A stretch of 64,000 nucleotides of DNA from Synergistaceae bacterium (GCA_017450125.1 JAFSWZ010000039.1:1-64000), one strand, 5' to 3'. Numbered from the stretch's first letter, positions 26,388-36,830 are shown. Notes: generated by a model not told the origin, from the sequence alone. Program-made: numbers and translations.

Positions 26388-27113
26388 ATGAAGCTGATAA
26401 TCAACGGTGCCGCCGGAAAGATGGGGCACATAATCACGAGGATGGCAGGAGCTGAGAACATCGCGGCTCTTGTCGACGTTGCGGGAGGAGAGGGAATCTA
26501 TAAGTCTCTCGACGAGTTCACGGGCTCTGCGGACTGCGTGATAGACTTCACGAACCACAAAGCCACAAATGACGTTGTGAGTTATTGCGTGAAGAGAAGT
26601 TTTCCCGTGCTGATTGCGTCGACGGGGCAGACGGAGGAAGAGCTGGCGTTGATACGCGAAGCCTCGAAGAAGATTCCCGTCTTCCTGTCGCCCAACATGT
26701 CAATAGGCGTTGCTCTGGTCGCTGACTTGGCCGAAAGAGTTGCGCGGGTGTTCGGCGAGTGCGATATAGAGATGATAGAGGCACACCACAACCAGAAGCT
26801 CGATGTCCCCAGCGGCACGGCAGTAATGCTCGCGAAGAGACTGCAGGAAGCCCGCGAAGGCTCAACCCTGAACATCGGCAGGCACGAGAACGGCAAGCGT
26901 CCTTCCGGCGAGATAGGAATACACTCACTGCGTTACGGCTCGGAGGTCGGCACTCACGAGATAATCTTCTCCAACGGCCTCGAGACCATCACCCTGCGTC
27001 ATGACGCAAAGGACAGAGCATTATTCGCACGGGGCGCGCTGTCTGCGGCAAAGTGGTTAATTACCCAGCCCGCCGGACTTTACGGAATGCGCGAGTTTCT
27101 CAAGGAGGCGTAA
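26388..27113 (+). CDS. dapB: 4-hydroxy-tetrahydrodipicolinate reductase
   Basis: Reduces the DapA product with NAD(P)H. The 241-residue protein starts KLIINGAAGKMGHIITR, the dinucleotide-binding loop of DapB, and contains the catalytic EAHHNQKLDVPSGTA stretch (histidine pair and lysine) and VGTHEIIF near the end. The ATG at 26388 lies two bases after the dapA stop; an overlapping longer frame into dapA has no family support. Slightly short compared with the E. coli enzyme but usual for this branch. dapH begins three bases after its stop. Confidence 0.96.
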   Translation: MKLIINGAAGKMGHIITRMAGAENIAALVDVAGGEGIYKSLDEFTGSADCVIDFTNHKATNDVVSYCVKRSFPVLIASTGQTEEELALIREASKKIPVFLSPNMSIGVALVADLAERVARVFGECDIEMIEAHHNQKLDVPSGTAVMLAKRLQEAREGSTLNIGRHENGKRPSGEIGIHSLRYGSEVGTHEIIFSNGLETITLRHDAKDRALFARGALSAAKWLITQPAGLYGMREFLKEA

Positions 27114-27116
27114 GAG

Positions 27117-27815
27117 ATGGACGCTCAGGACATAATCGACAGAATAGCGAACGCCAAGAAGACCACGCCCGTAAAAGTTTTCCTGAAAGAACGCGAGGAG
27201 ATAGATTTCTCCGGCACGAACGTGAGGATATTCGGTACGCCGGACAGAATAATCTTCGGCGACTGGGAAGAGATTCAGCCCGTTCTTATGGCTCATAACG
27301 ACTGGATAATAGACATCGTTGTAGAGAACTCAGCCCGCAACTCGGCGATTCCGCTCCTCGACATTAAAGGCATTCCCGCAAGGATAGAGCCCGGCGCAAT
27401 AATCCGCGATGACGTGAGCATAGGCAAGAACGCCGTAATCATGATGGGAGCAATCCTCAACATCGGCGCGGTCGTAGGAGAAGGAACGATGATAGACATG
27501 GGAGCAGTTCTCGGAGGCCGTGCGACCGTCGGGAAGAATTGCCACATAGGAGCAGGAGCAGTCCTCGCAGGAGTCATCGAGCCCGCATCGGCAAAGCCCG
27601 TAATCGTTGATGATAATGTTCTTGTCGGTGCTAATGCAGTAGTCATCGAGGGAGTTCACATCGGTGAAGGTGCTGTAGTTGCCGCCGGAGCAGTAGTGAT
27701 AGAGGACGTTGAACCCGGAAAAGTCGTCGCGGGCTGCCCTGCACGTGTCATCAAGGACAAGGACGAGACTACGACTCTGAAGACCGCGCTTCAGCAGTCA
27801 TTGAGGAAGATATGA
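27117..27815 (+). CDS. dapH: Tetrahydrodipicolinate N-acetyltransferase
   Basis: Acetylates tetrahydrodipicolinate, placing this organism on the acetylase branch of lysine synthesis rather than the succinylase, dehydrogenase or aminotransferase branch. The 232 residues begin with an alpha-helical DapH domain (to about residue 85) and continue with left-handed beta-helix hexapeptide repeats ([55 protein letters not shown]). [16 protein letters not shown] near the end is typical of this acetyltransferase class. Its stop overlaps the start of the deacetylase gene by four bases. Confidence 0.95.
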   Translation: MDAQDIIDRIANAKKTTPVKVFLKEREEIDFSGTNVRIFGTPDRIIFGDWEEIQPVLMAHNDWIIDIVVENSARNSAIPLLDIKGIPARIEPGAIIRDDVSIGKNAVIMMGAILNIGAVVGEGTMIDMGAVLGGRATVGKNCHIGAGAVLAGVIEPASAKPVIVDDNVLVGANAVVIEGVHIGEGAVVAAGAVVIEDVEPGKVVAGCPARVIKDKDETTTLKTALQQSLRKI

Positions 27816-28957
27816 GCATAGATTTCCTGAAGGAAGCAGAGGCACTCCGGCCAAGACTTGCGGAGATTCGCGAGAGACTGCACCGAATGCCAGAGCTCGG
27901 CAATCACGAGCACAAGACAGCCGAATACCTTGAACGCCAGCTCGACCTCCTGCAGATTCCGCACAAGAGAGTGCTGGACACAGCGATAGTCGCATACATC
28001 GACGGAATGAAGCCCGGCCGCAACAGTGCATTACGCACAGACATTGACGCACTGCCGGTAACTGAGGCGACGGGGTGCAGTTTCGCCAGCCAGAACGCCG
28101 GAGTTATGCACGCCTGCGGACATGATGTGCACATGACGAGCGTGCTCGGTGCGGCAATGATTCTCACGGCTCACCGCAAAGAACTCTGCGGGAGGGTTAC
28201 TCTGCTCTTCCAGCCCGACGAAGAGGGCGAGGGCGGAGCTGACAGGATGATTAAGGCAGGTGCACTCGACCATGTTGATGCGGTGTTCGGTGCGCACGTT
28301 GACCCTGCATTACCCGCCGGGCACATCGGCATAAAGTACGGGAACTTCTACGCGGCTTCAGCAACGTGGAAGGTTACGGTCATCGGCAAGTCCGCGCACG
28401 GTGCACAGCGCGACAAGGGAATAGACTCCATCGAGGCGGCAGCACACATAATCCCGGAGATGCTGAAGATTCCGGGCGGTGTTGTGTCCGTCGGGACGAT
28501 TAACGCGGGGACAGCGAACAACATTCTTGCGGGAAGGTGCGAGATGACCGGCATAATCAGGACGTACGGCGTTGACGAACGAGCCCGTATGTGCCGTGAG
28601 CTCGAGACAGTCTGCACTGAAGGTGCGGCAAAGTTCGGCGCAAAGTGCGAGTGCGAGATTACTGACTCCTGTCCCGGCATCGTCAACGACAACGACGCTC
28701 TGACCGAGTTAGCCGAGAAGACAGCTAGAGAGGTGCTCGGGGACGAAAGGGTTGATGTGATAGAGAAGCCGTTATTCACCAGCGAGGACTTCGGGTTCTT
28801 CCTGATGGCTCGGACTGGATGCTTCTACCACATCGGCGCGGGCTGTGAATACCCTCTGCACAGCGACCGCTTCCTGCCCGTCCCTGAGGCATTCATCACA
28901 GCTTCGGCGGTTCATGCTGCCGTCGTAATGAACTACAACTCTACAATACAGGACTGA
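27812..28957 (+). CDS. M20 amidohydrolase, probable N-acetyldiaminopimelate deacetylase
   Basis: A zinc-dependent M20-family amidohydrolase of 381 residues. Metal-binding motifs are visible: ACGHDVHMT near residue 100, [11 protein letters not shown] near 135 and a histidine in [30 protein letters not shown] near the start and [19 protein letters not shown] near the end fit the group that removes acetyl from N-acetyl-amino acids. Its place directly after dapH (4-bp overlap) and before aspartate kinase suggests it is the N-acetyl-LL-diaminopimelate deacetylase of the acetylase branch. The aminotransferase for the step between is not in the window. A general hippurate-type hydrolase is the alternative, but the context argues against it. 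Confidence 0.88.
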   Translation: MSIDFLKEAEALRPRLAEIRERLHRMPELGNHEHKTAEYLERQLDLLQIPHKRVLDTAIVAYIDGMKPGRNSALRTDIDALPVTEATGCSFASQNAGVMHACGHDVHMTSVLGAAMILTAHRKELCGRVTLLFQPDEEGEGGADRMIKAGALDHVDAVFGAHVDPALPAGHIGIKYGNFYAASATWKVTVIGKSAHGAQRDKGIDSIEAAAHIIPEMLKIPGGVVSVGTINAGTANNILAGRCEMTGIIRTYGVDERARMCRELETVCTEGAAKFGAKCECEITDSCPGIVNDNDALTELAEKTAREVLGDERVDVIEKPLFTSEDFGFFLMARTGCFYHIGAGCEYPLHSDRFLPVPEAFITASAVHAAVVMNYNSTIQD

Positions 28958-28963
28958 TACAGC

Positions 28964-30292
28964 TTGAACAATATTATTGTGGCGAAATTCGGGGGCACGT
29001 CGCTGGCGGATGCCTCACAGATAAAGAAGGCCTGCGCGATAATCACAGCCAAGCCGGAACGCAGATACGTCGTCGCCTCAGCACCGGGCAAGAGGTACGC
29101 TGAGGACATCAAGATAACCGACATGCTCTACAAGGCTCACGCTCAGGCAAAAGCAGGAGAGGACTTCGCTGACACGATGCGGGACATTGCCGACCGTTAC
29201 GCGAAAATCATCGAGGGCTTGGGGATAACGTTCGACATTGACGCGGAGGTTGCGGAGATTTCGGAGAAGCTCAAGGCCGGGACGACTCCCGACTATCCGG
29301 CAAGCAGGGGAGAATACATCAACTCGAAGATTATTGCGGCGTTCTTGGGCTGGCAGTTTGTTGACGCGGCGGAAGGAATTTTCTTCACGGCGGAAGGCAC
29401 GCTCGACGAGGATAAGACCTTCAAGACGCTCGGTGAGGTTCTCAGCAGGTATGAACGTGCTGTAGTGCCTGGCTTCTACGGCTCGCTTCCTGACGGGAGC
29501 ATCAAGACATTCTCGCGCGGAGGCTCTGACGTTACCGGCTCAGTAGTGGCACGTTCGGTGAAGGCTGACCTCTACGAGAACTGGACGGACGTTTCAGGTA
29601 TGCTCAGTGCTGACCCGCGAATAGTCAAGAATCCCCGCGTAATCGAGCACATCACGTACACCGAGCTTCGGGAGCTGTCGTACATGGGCGCGAGCGTTCT
29701 CCATGAAGATGCAGTGTTCCCTGTGAGGAAGGCGGGAATCCCCATCAACATCCGCAATACCAACCGTCCCGACGACGCAGGAACTCTCATAGCGGCATCT
29801 CTCCCCGAAGGGACTGTGAGGCCGATAGTTACAGGAATAGCCGGACGCAAGGGCTTCTGTTCCGTGCGCGTGGAAAAGTCCATGATGAACGGCGAGACGG
29901 GCTTTGGGGCTAAACTCCTTCAGGTCTTCGCGCAGAAGGGTATTCCGTTCGAGCACTGCCCGACCGGCATCGACACAATCTCCGTCGTCGTGAACGGCTC
30001 GGCCTTCGAGAGCAGAAGGAGCGAGATTCTCGACGAGATAAAGAACGTCCTTGACCCTGATTGCATCACGATAGAGAAGGGCTTGTCGGCAATTGCTGTC
30101 GTCGGCGCAGGAATGGTCAACGTCAAGGGAGTTGCCGCGCGGATCTTCCGGGCAATCGCGGACGCAGGCATAAACATAAGGATGATAGATCAGGGTAGCG
30201 ATGAGCTGAATATCATCGTCGGAGTTGATGATTCAGACTATGAGAAGGCAGTCAATGCCCTGTATAATGGTATGGTGTTGCAGCAATCCTAA
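28964..30292 (+). CDS. lysC: Aspartate kinase, first copy
   Basis: Phosphorylates aspartate, the entry to the lysine, threonine and methionine pathways. The 442 residues have the active-site block KFGGTSLADASQ near the start and the substrate-binding FSRGGSDVTGS near residue 190, followed by two ACT-domain regions in the carboxy-terminal third, which commonly bind lysine or threonine as feedback inhibitors. The TTG at 28964 is the likely start; it lies 6 bases after the deacetylase stop. Length and motifs are normal, so this copy is probably the main enzyme. A second, diverged copy follows 12 bases downstream. Confidence 0.94.
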   Translation: MNNIIVAKFGGTSLADASQIKKACAIITAKPERRYVVASAPGKRYAEDIKITDMLYKAHAQAKAGEDFADTMRDIADRYAKIIEGLGITFDIDAEVAEISEKLKAGTTPDYPASRGEYINSKIIAAFLGWQFVDAAEGIFFTAEGTLDEDKTFKTLGEVLSRYERAVVPGFYGSLPDGSIKTFSRGGSDVTGSVVARSVKADLYENWTDVSGMLSADPRIVKNPRVIEHITYTELRELSYMGASVLHEDAVFPVRKAGIPINIRNTNRPDDAGTLIAASLPEGTVRPIVTGIAGRKGFCSVRVEKSMMNGETGFGAKLLQVFAQKGIPFEHCPTGIDTISVVVNGSAFESRRSEILDEIKNVLDPDCITIEKGLSAIAVVGAGMVNVKGVAARIFRAIADAGINIRMIDQGSDELNIIVGVDDSDYEKAVNALYNGMVLQQS

Positions 30293-30316
30293 TCTTTCAG
30301 GGAAGTGAGTAATCAC

Positions 30317-31645
30317 ATGAGCCTTATTGTCTCCAAGTTCGGAGGTATATCCCTTGCAGATGCCGAGAGCATACGCAGGACAGCAGATATAATCATGTCA
30401 GACCCTTCGCGGCGTTACGTTGTGGTTTCCGCGCCGGGAATACGTTCGGGCGATGAAATCCGTGTTACGGACATGTTCTACATCTGCCACGCCAGATACG
30501 GCAACCGCGAGAACTTCACCGAGATGCTCGACAAGATCGAAGCGCGCTACAACGAGATAATTGACGGTCTGGGCATAGACTTCGACATGCACGCGATGAT
30601 CACTGACCTCAAGAAGAACCTGTTTCTTGGCCGGACAAACGAATACATAGTTTCGCGCGGAGAGTATATTATGGGCCGGATAATGGCTGAGTACTTGGGC
30701 TGGGAGTTCATTGACGCGGCACAGGTGATAATCTTCAACCGCGACGGAACCCTGAACGCCGAGAAGTCCATCGCCGCAGTGCAGGAAGTCCTGAGCAGCG
30801 TAGAACACGCGGTGATACCCGGCTTCTACGGCACTGTCTCCGGCAACAACATCAAGACCTTCGAGCGCGGAGGAGGCGACGCGACGGGAGCAGTGATAGC
30901 CCTTGCCCTGAAAGCTGACAAGTACGAGAAGTGGGCGGAAGCTACGGAGATATTCAGCGCAGACCCTGCAATAGTCCCGAATCCCGAGATAATACGCAAT
31001 ATAACCTTTGCCGAGCTCAAAGAGCTGACATACATGGGCATCAAAGTGGTCTACGAGGACGTTATCCTGCTTATGCACGATGCCGGCATCCCGATACTTA
31101 TCCGCAACATTCACCACCCTGACGACAGAGGCACGCTGATAACTAAGGAGCTTCCGGAAGATTCGCATAGGGGAGTAGCCGCGTGCATAGCCGGGCGCAG
31201 GAAGTACAAGGTTATACACATCCACAAGTTCGGGCTGAACAGGACGGTAGGGATAGGGCGAAAAGTCTTCGGGATATTCTCCGACAGGAACATTTCCTGC
31301 GAGCATTACCTGTCAGGAATCTACCAGTTCTCGATAGCGGTGAAGAGTCCGCTGTTCGACCTGAAGAGGGCAGAGATCATCAAGGAGCTCGAGGACGCAA
31401 TCAAGCCTGAGGCTATCGAGGTGCGCAATGACTTGTCCGTGATAGCTGTAATCGGTCAGGGGATGGGGACAGTTCACGGGATCTTCGCGCGGATCTTCAA
31501 CGCACTTGCCGGAGCACACATCAAGGTGAGGCTTGTCGAGCAGGGGGGCGATGACCTGAATATCCTGCTGGGGGTCTACGACGAGGACTTTGAGAATGCG
31601 GTCAGGGCAATCTACGACGCAGTGATAACGCACAGCGAGCAATAA
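30317..31645 (+). CDS. Aspartate kinase paralogue with altered active-site motifs
   Basis: A diverged tandem copy of the preceding gene, 442 residues from the ATG at 30317; a GTG at 30305 is in frame but sits too close to the AGGGA site. The fold is the same, with kinase and ACT regions, but key motifs differ: KFGGIS replaces KFGGTS and FERGGGDATGA replaces FSRGGSDVTGS. The serine lost in the second motif contacts substrate in known aspartate kinases. The product may have reduced or changed activity, or act mainly as a regulatory subunit of the first. It ends the operon; a terminator follows. Confidence 0.82.
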   Translation: MSLIVSKFGGISLADAESIRRTADIIMSDPSRRYVVVSAPGIRSGDEIRVTDMFYICHARYGNRENFTEMLDKIEARYNEIIDGLGIDFDMHAMITDLKKNLFLGRTNEYIVSRGEYIMGRIMAEYLGWEFIDAAQVIIFNRDGTLNAEKSIAAVQEVLSSVEHAVIPGFYGTVSGNNIKTFERGGGDATGAVIALALKADKYEKWAEATEIFSADPAIVPNPEIIRNITFAELKELTYMGIKVVYEDVILLMHDAGIPILIRNIHHPDDRGTLITKELPEDSHRGVAACIAGRRKYKVIHIHKFGLNRTVGIGRKVFGIFSDRNISCEHYLSGIYQFSIAVKSPLFDLKRAEIIKELEDAIKPEAIEVRNDLSVIAVIGQGMGTVHGIFARIFNALAGAHIKVRLVEQGGDDLNILLGVYDEDFENAVRAIYDAVITHSEQ

Positions 31646-31662
31646 GGCAGCAAGAGCACAAT

Positions 31663-31693
31663 CCCTCCTGAACTTTTGGGAGGGTAAATTTTT
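31663..31693 (+). terminator. Terminator of the lysine operon
   Basis: CCCTCC pairs with GGAGGG across a 10-base loop, then TAAATTTTT. It lies 18 bases after the second aspartate kinase stop and before leuS. Confidence 0.75.
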
Positions 31694-31749
31694 AGTTGTA
31701 TAATTCCCTCCGAATATCACAAACTTTACCCGGAGGTACGAATCTCTTA

Positions 31750-34239
31750 ATGCCCTACAACTTTGCTGACATAGAATCCAAGTGGCAGGCACGCTGGAAT
31801 GCCTCACACTGCTTCGAATCCCGCACCGACCCAACGCGCGAAAAATTCTTCTGCCTCGAAATGTTCCCCTACCCGTCAGGTGCTCTACACATGGGACACA
31901 TACGCAACTACTCCATCGGCGACGTGTTAGCCCGCTTCTTCCGCAAGAACGGCAAGAACGTCCTCTACACCATCGGCTTCGACAGTTTCGGAATGCCCGC
32001 AGAAAACGCCGCCCTGAAGTACAAGACCAAGCCCCACGACTGGACGCTGTCCAACATCGCCTACATGACTGAGCAGCTCAAGCGCATGGGCTACAGCTAC
32101 GACTGGCGGCGCGAAGCTATAACCTGCCTGCCCGAGTATTACCGCTGGAATCAGTGGATATTCCTGCAGATGTACAAGCGCGGCATAGTCTACCAGAAGG
32201 AAGCTCCAGTGAACTGGTGCGACACTTGCGGCACTGTCCTTGCGAACGAGCAGGTCGTTGACGGCGGATGCTGGAGGTGCGGAAGCCCTGTGCACAAGAA
32301 GAACCTCAAGCAGTGGTTCATCAAGATTACGGACTACGCGCAGGAGCTCCTAGACGACATCGAGAAGGATTTAGACGGCTGGCCGAGACGAGTCCGCATA
32401 ATGCAGACCAACTGGATAGGCAGGTCTGAAGGTGCGCGGCTGTCCTTCAAGATTCCCGAGCTGGACTATGAGCTTGAGGCTTTCACGACGCGTTTCGACA
32501 CGATTTACGGCGTAACGTTCATTGCACTAGCACCCGAGCACGAGCTCGTGAAGAAGATGCAGGCCGCCATGAAGCCTGAGGACGCACAGAAGCTCGCTGA
32601 GTTCGTGAAGCAGACGGCGGCTCAGTCATCCATCGAGAGGAGCGACGCAGGAGCAGAGAAGCTCGGCTTCAAGACTCCGTTCTTCGGCATCAACCCTGTT
32701 ACCGGCAAGCAGATTCCCATCTGGGTAGCTAACTACATCCTCATCGATTACGGCACCGGCGCGATAATGGGTGTCCCTGCCCACGACGGACGCGACTTCG
32801 ACTTTGCGCGCAAGTACGGCATCTCCGTTATCCCCGTCATCAACCCGGCAGACGGCGAGCCTCTTGACGGCGAAACGCTGTCTCATGCGTTCGAGGACGA
32901 TGGCATAGTCTGTAATTCAGGAAAATTCGACGGAATGAAGACAGCCGACGCAATCCCCGCAATGATTGACTGGGGAGAAAAGGAAGGCTACTGCAAGCGT
33001 GAGGTCAACTTCAAGCTGAGGGACTGGCTGATTTCGCGCCAGAGATACTGGGGAACGCCGATACCGTTCGTGTACTGCGACAAGTGCGGAGTCGTTCCTG
33101 TACCTGAAGACCAGCTCCCCGTCCGTCTCCCTGAAGATGTTGAGGTTAAGGAGGTCGGACATTCACCGCTTCTCGACCTGCCTGACTTCCTCAACACTAC
33201 CTGCCCGCACTGCGGAGGCCCGGCACGCCGCGAGGCTGATACGATGGACACGTTCTTCTGCTCGTCGTGGTACTTCGACAGGTACTGCTCGCCCGGAGAC
33301 ACGCGCGCACCCTTCGAGAAGTCCGACGTGGATTACTGGATGCCGGTTGACCAGTACATCGGCGGAATCGAGCACGCGTGCCTTCACCTGATTTACGCGC
33401 GGTTCTTCGCGAAGTTCCTCACGGACATCGGCCTCACGGATTACCGCGAACCCTTCACCCGCCTGCTCACTCAGGGAATGGTCATCAAGGACGGCGCGAA
33501 GATGTCGAAGTCTCTGGGCAACACCGTAGACCCCACCGAGATGGTCAAGAAGTTCGGCGCGGACACAATAAGGCTGTTCATTCTTTTCGCCGCACCGCCG
33601 AATAATGACCTGGAGTGGTCAGACCGCAACGTCGAGGGCGCGCATCGCTTCCTTAATAGGGTATGGCGTTACGTCGAGGACAACGCGGCCAAGCTCAAGG
33701 AGTACGGCAAGGTCATCCCGATGAGCGAGCTGAAGGACGCACAATTGAGGGATCTCAAGCGGAAGATTCACACGACCATCAAGGACGTTACCCACGACAT
33801 CAGCGACGAGAAGCAGTTCAACACCGCGATAGCCCGCCTTATGGAGCTCACGAACGCCATCTACTCCGCGAACGGCGACTCGCCCGAAGCATGGGAGCTC
33901 AGGCGCGAAGCTGTTGACGTTCTGCTGAACTGCCTGTCCCCCTTCTGCCCGCACATCACTGAGGAGCTCTGGGAGATGCTCGGTCATGAAAACATGCTCT
34001 GCGCGGAATCTTGGCCTGCTGTCGATGAGTCGTCGCTCACGAAAGACAGCGTTACAATCGTCGTGCAGATAAACGGCAAGGTTCGCGGAAAGTTCGAGCG
34101 TCCTGCAGGAATGGACAGGGATGAGCTTCAGGCAAGCATTCTGTCTGAGGGCTACATTGCCGAGAGGATTGCAGGTAAAGACCTCGTGAAGGTCATAGTT
34201 GTGCCCGACAAGCTCGTGAACATTGTGGTGAAGGGTTAA
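31750..34239 (+). CDS. leuS: Leucyl-tRNA synthetase
   Basis: Charges tRNA-Leu with leucine. The 829-residue class I enzyme begins [14 protein letters not shown] and has the HIGH-type motif in [15 protein letters not shown], the KMSKS motif as [12 protein letters not shown] near residue 580, a connective editing domain with [17 protein letters not shown], and the anticodon-binding and carboxy-terminal domains. The ATG at 31750 is chosen from the GGAGGT site 10 bases upstream; the frame is open further upstream. WCDTCG and CWRCGSPV suggest a zinc-binding module. No T-box is seen in the 60 bases after the preceding terminator. Confidence 0.97.
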   Translation: MPYNFADIESKWQARWNASHCFESRTDPTREKFFCLEMFPYPSGALHMGHIRNYSIGDVLARFFRKNGKNVLYTIGFDSFGMPAENAALKYKTKPHDWTLSNIAYMTEQLKRMGYSYDWRREAITCLPEYYRWNQWIFLQMYKRGIVYQKEAPVNWCDTCGTVLANEQVVDGGCWRCGSPVHKKNLKQWFIKITDYAQELLDDIEKDLDGWPRRVRIMQTNWIGRSEGARLSFKIPELDYELEAFTTRFDTIYGVTFIALAPEHELVKKMQAAMKPEDAQKLAEFVKQTAAQSSIERSDAGAEKLGFKTPFFGINPVTGKQIPIWVANYILIDYGTGAIMGVPAHDGRDFDFARKYGISVIPVINPADGEPLDGETLSHAFEDDGIVCNSGKFDGMKTADAIPAMIDWGEKEGYCKREVNFKLRDWLISRQRYWGTPIPFVYCDKCGVVPVPEDQLPVRLPEDVEVKEVGHSPLLDLPDFLNTTCPHCGGPARREADTMDTFFCSSWYFDRYCSPGDTRAPFEKSDVDYWMPVDQYIGGIEHACLHLIYARFFAKFLTDIGLTDYREPFTRLLTQGMVIKDGAKMSKSLGNTVDPTEMVKKFGADTIRLFILFAAPPNNDLEWSDRNVEGAHRFLNRVWRYVEDNAAKLKEYGKVIPMSELKDAQLRDLKRKIHTTIKDVTHDISDEKQFNTAIARLMELTNAIYSANGDSPEAWELRREAVDVLLNCLSPFCPHITEELWEMLGHENMLCAESWPAVDESSLTKDSVTIVVQINGKVRGKFERPAGMDRDELQASILSEGYIAERIAGKDLVKVIVVPDKLVNIVVKG

Positions 34240-34255
34240 GTTCTCCGTAAAGCAG

Positions 34256-34287
34256 TCTCCTGCTCAGAGATGGGCGGGAGATTTTTT
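34256..34287 (+). terminator. Terminator after leuS
   Basis: TCTCCTGCTC pairs with GGGCGGGAGA across a short loop and is followed by six T. It begins 17 bases after the leuS stop. Confidence 0.85.
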
Positions 34288-34346
34288 GCGGCGTTAAAGA
34301 ATTGCCCGCCTCCTCCGAAAATACACACATCAGGAGGAAAAACACA

Positions 34347-34736
34347 ATGGCAAATATACACAAAGGTTTCACGTTGATCGAGATACTGATAGTGGTAACA
34401 TTCACGGGAGTACTGAGCACAGTACTGACTTTGTCGAACATCAACGCAGAGACGACAGCTCAGGCAAGGCGTGTAATCAGCAGGCTGCAGAGCGCGAGAG
34501 TGGCGGTATTATCGGGGCAGAGGGACGGAAAGAAGGCAGTGAGAGTTTTCGACGGATGCATGATACTGAGGACGGAAGACGGACTTTACGCGGGATGCGA
34601 GCTTGATGACAACGAATGGATGAGGAGCAAGCTGGCGGACAGGGCAGAAGTTGCCGGGCTTCTCGAACGCGACATGAAGACACCGTACACCAGCGGCGGG
34701 GAAGTGTGGATACAGATTCTTTCTTCGGAAAGTTAG
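34347..34736 (+). CDS. Type IV pilin-like protein (pseudopilin)
   Basis: A 129-residue protein with the prepilin signature KGFTLIEILIVV directly after a short, lysine-containing leader. This is the cleavage and methylation site used by prepilin peptidase, with the glutamate at the fifth position after cleavage. A hydrophobic helix of about 20 residues follows. The rest is small and without recognised repeats. Type IV pilins and pseudopilins build filaments for secretion, DNA uptake or attachment. The ATG at 34347 has an AGGAGG site 10 bases upstream. It stands alone between leuS and holA; the pilus machinery is not in the window. A terminator follows. Confidence 0.8.
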   Translation: MANIHKGFTLIEILIVVTFTGVLSTVLTLSNINAETTAQARRVISRLQSARVAVLSGQRDGKKAVRVFDGCMILRTEDGLYAGCELDDNEWMRSKLADRAEVAGLLERDMKTPYTSGGEVWIQILSSES

Positions 34737-34742
34737 GGGATG

Positions 34743-34770
34743 AAGGGGGCTCAAGCAGCCTCCTTATTTT
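34743..34770 (+). terminator. Terminator after the pseudopilin gene
   Basis: AAGGGGGCT pairs with AGCCTCCTT (one mismatch/wobble) across a 5-base loop, then ATTTT. Confidence 0.7.
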
Positions 34771-34795
34771 ATAATTCCCCCTGAGGTGATAAGAC

Positions 34796-35725
34796 TTGCC
34801 GCACATAACCGCAATAGAGTATTCTGAAGCACAGAGAAGGCAGCTAGCGGAACTTCTGGGGGAGCTCGCCAAGAAGGGCTGGCCTCTCTCCGCAAAGTAT
34901 GACGCGCAGACTTTCCCGTCATGGCAGGAAATGTTCAGCACAATCATTCAGCCGGGACTGTTCGCCGAGCGTGAAGCAGTGGTCGTCGAAGGAGCAGAGA
35001 CGCTGGGAGATTTTCCTGAGACGCTGTCATCACTTCTTGAGGACGACAAAGCCGACACGCAGATTGTTCTGGTTTTCACGACGGACACCAAGACCCTAAA
35101 GCCCATAGCCTCAGCAATCACCATCATCAAGCCGGAAGCACAGATTCCCCCGTGGAAGCGTCAGAGCTGGCTGATGGACATCGCGAAGTCCGAGAAGTTC
35201 AAGCTCTCGCCTGATGCGGCACAGTTACTTGCGGACAGCATAGAGTCTCAGGAGGAACTGCGCAACGAAGTCCTGAAGCTCGGTCTTTACGCTGAAGGCA
35301 GAGAGATAACACAGTCGGACGTTGAAGCGTTGTCGTTCGACGAGGGAGGGCGCGCACAGATGATGTTGATTGACGGAGTGTGCGACAACAAGCCCCGCGA
35401 CGTTGCACGGGCGATACGCTACCTGCGAACAGACTCGATCCTTCAGCCACTCGCCGCAATCACCAACCGTCTGCGTCCGGCGTTCATCATGTCGTGTTTT
35501 CCCGAACGACAGTACACAGAAGCCCTCAAAGCGACGGACAATGACCCCGTGAAGAAGAAGTACGCGGTGGGGAAGTCCCGAAGCGCGCTGAAGCATTACG
35601 GGGCAGAACGAATCAAACGCTTCATGCTCGGAGCAATCCGGCTGTCGTTCCTCGAGAAGACATCAAGAGCGGAAGGCTGGCAGGGCTTCGAGCTGATAAT
35701 CTGGGAACTTATGGCGAAAGTTTAG
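34796..35725 (+). CDS. holA: DNA polymerase III subunit delta (HolA-like)
   Basis: A clamp-loader subunit candidate of 309 residues. The layout (a divergent AAA+-like amino domain, with an NVLKLGLYAEGR-type middle segment as ELRNEVLKLGLYAEG and a helical carboxy-terminal part with RSALKHYGAERIKRFM) fits the delta family. Delta opens the sliding clamp during replication. It starts at a TTG (34796) preceded by GAGGTGAT. The family is poorly conserved, so the call rests on overall pattern more than on single residues. It lies between a pseudopilin gene and the SprA-like gene. Confidence 0.75.
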   Translation: MPHITAIEYSEAQRRQLAELLGELAKKGWPLSAKYDAQTFPSWQEMFSTIIQPGLFAEREAVVVEGAETLGDFPETLSSLLEDDKADTQIVLVFTTDTKTLKPIASAITIIKPEAQIPPWKRQSWLMDIAKSEKFKLSPDAAQLLADSIESQEELRNEVLKLGLYAEGREITQSDVEALSFDEGGRAQMMLIDGVCDNKPRDVARAIRYLRTDSILQPLAAITNRLRPAFIMSCFPERQYTEALKATDNDPVKKKYAVGKSRSALKHYGAERIKRFMLGAIRLSFLEKTSRAEGWQGFELIIWELMAKV

Positions 35726-35758
35726 CCGATAATCTATGTGTGTCTCGTTACGCAAAAG

Positions 35759-35787
35759 TTAATAGGGGAGGCGGTATCTAGTATAAT
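35759..35787 (+). promoter_or_regulatory. Probable promoter of the SprA-like gene
   Basis: A perfect TATAAT (35782-35787) follows TTAATA (35759-35764) at 17 bp, 32 bases before the ATG. Confidence 0.55.
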
Positions 35788-35819
35788 ATACGTACCCAAA
35801 GCACAAGGAGGTGTAGATC

Positions 35820-36725
35820 ATGCAGGTAACATCAATGCTGTCGGCAGGATATTTGCAGCCAATGATGCAGAGTTCCCGCACAACGCAGAAGGCTGACCAG
35901 TACCGTCAGGCAAAGGAGCAGGAGATTCTCGCGGAGGAGCAGAACATTCGTGCCCGTCTCGGGAGTTCTGCGGAGGTTCACACGGTGTACCAGTACGCGA
36001 TAGGTGAGGACGGCCGCCGGTACATCACGGGCGCGTCAATCACCATGAAGGGTACTGAGGAACAGCTCAGCCGCGTGAACGGAGGAATAACGAGCGAGGA
36101 CATCAAGACAGGACAGCAGGAAGTCAGCGACGCTCAGGACAAGGACGGCCGCGAGTCAGAGCAGACACAGAACATCCTTGAGGAGGAGTCCGGCAAACAG
36201 GCAGCTTCACGCAGAGAGGACAAAGCCGACGACGAAGAGGAAGCCCAGATCCACGAGCTCGAGCAGACGGAACGTGAAGTCATAGCCCACGAGGCGGCCC
36301 ACAAAGCAGCAGCAGGGGAGTTCGGGGGAGCAATAAGCTACACGTACACTGAAGGCCCGGACGGAAAACGCTACATTACGGGCGGGGAAGTTCCCATAAA
36401 GATGAAGCAGGGAGCTACACCCGAAGAGACCATCAGGAACATGCAGCAGGTTCAGGCGGCGGCGAATGCTCCCGCAGACCCGAGCGGCCAGGACAGAAGC
36501 GTAGCGGCACGTGCGGCGGCGTTAGCGGCGAAGGCAAGGGCACAGCTCTCGCGTGAGGACAAGGAAGAAGAGGACGGCGAACAGCACCCCTCGAAGGTCG
36601 CGGAAGGCACGCCGATTTTCGCTGGTGCGGACGAAGAGGAGACAGACCCGAACAAGAACGGAGTAGCGTCAGTACTGGCGGCGGTTGCTGAATACCAGAT
36701 ACAGGGGCTTCTTCCTGCGGCATGA
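35820..36725 (+). CDS. SprA-related putative metalloprotease
   Basis: A 301-residue protein of the SprA-related family, whose members occur widely in bacteria and are annotated as putative metalloproteases; function is not established. The hallmark is the HEAAH motif within VIAHEAAHKAAAGEFGG near residue 160, with GEDGRRYITG and GPDGKRYITGGEV flanking it, and a later ANAPADPSGQDRSVAARAAALAAKARAQ-like helical segment (positions about 215-245). The HExxH-type sequence suggests zinc binding. The amino-terminal 100 residues are charged and low in complexity. An AAGGAGGTG site precedes the ATG. No signal peptide is seen. Confidence 0.75.
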   Translation: MQVTSMLSAGYLQPMMQSSRTTQKADQYRQAKEQEILAEEQNIRARLGSSAEVHTVYQYAIGEDGRRYITGASITMKGTEEQLSRVNGGITSEDIKTGQQEVSDAQDKDGRESEQTQNILEEESGKQAASRREDKADDEEEAQIHELEQTEREVIAHEAAHKAAAGEFGGAISYTYTEGPDGKRYITGGEVPIKMKQGATPEETIRNMQQVQAAANAPADPSGQDRSVAARAAALAAKARAQLSREDKEEEDGEQHPSKVAEGTPIFAGADEEETDPNKNGVASVLAAVAEYQIQGLLPAA

Positions 36726-36759
36726 GATTATGACACGGACAACTTTATACGGATGAGAA

Positions 36760-36796
36760 TCCTTCCGGCGATTCGCGCTTAACCGGAGGGATTTTC
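36760..36796 (+). terminator. Terminator after the SprA-like gene
   Basis: AATCCTTCCGG pairs with CCGGAGGGATT across a loop of about 14 bases, then TTTC. A TATAAT box (36799-36804) follows at once and may start the next transcript. Confidence 0.7.
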
Positions 36797-36830
36797 TGTA
36801 TAATGAGGCATATTGCGAGGTGCATAATTC

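Noticed and set aside
671-31550. Other G or C runs of six as further phase-variable tracts (for example 5257, 31541, 25544)
   Set aside because: They are short, lie inside intact frames or in terminator stems, and no frame disruption is linked to them.
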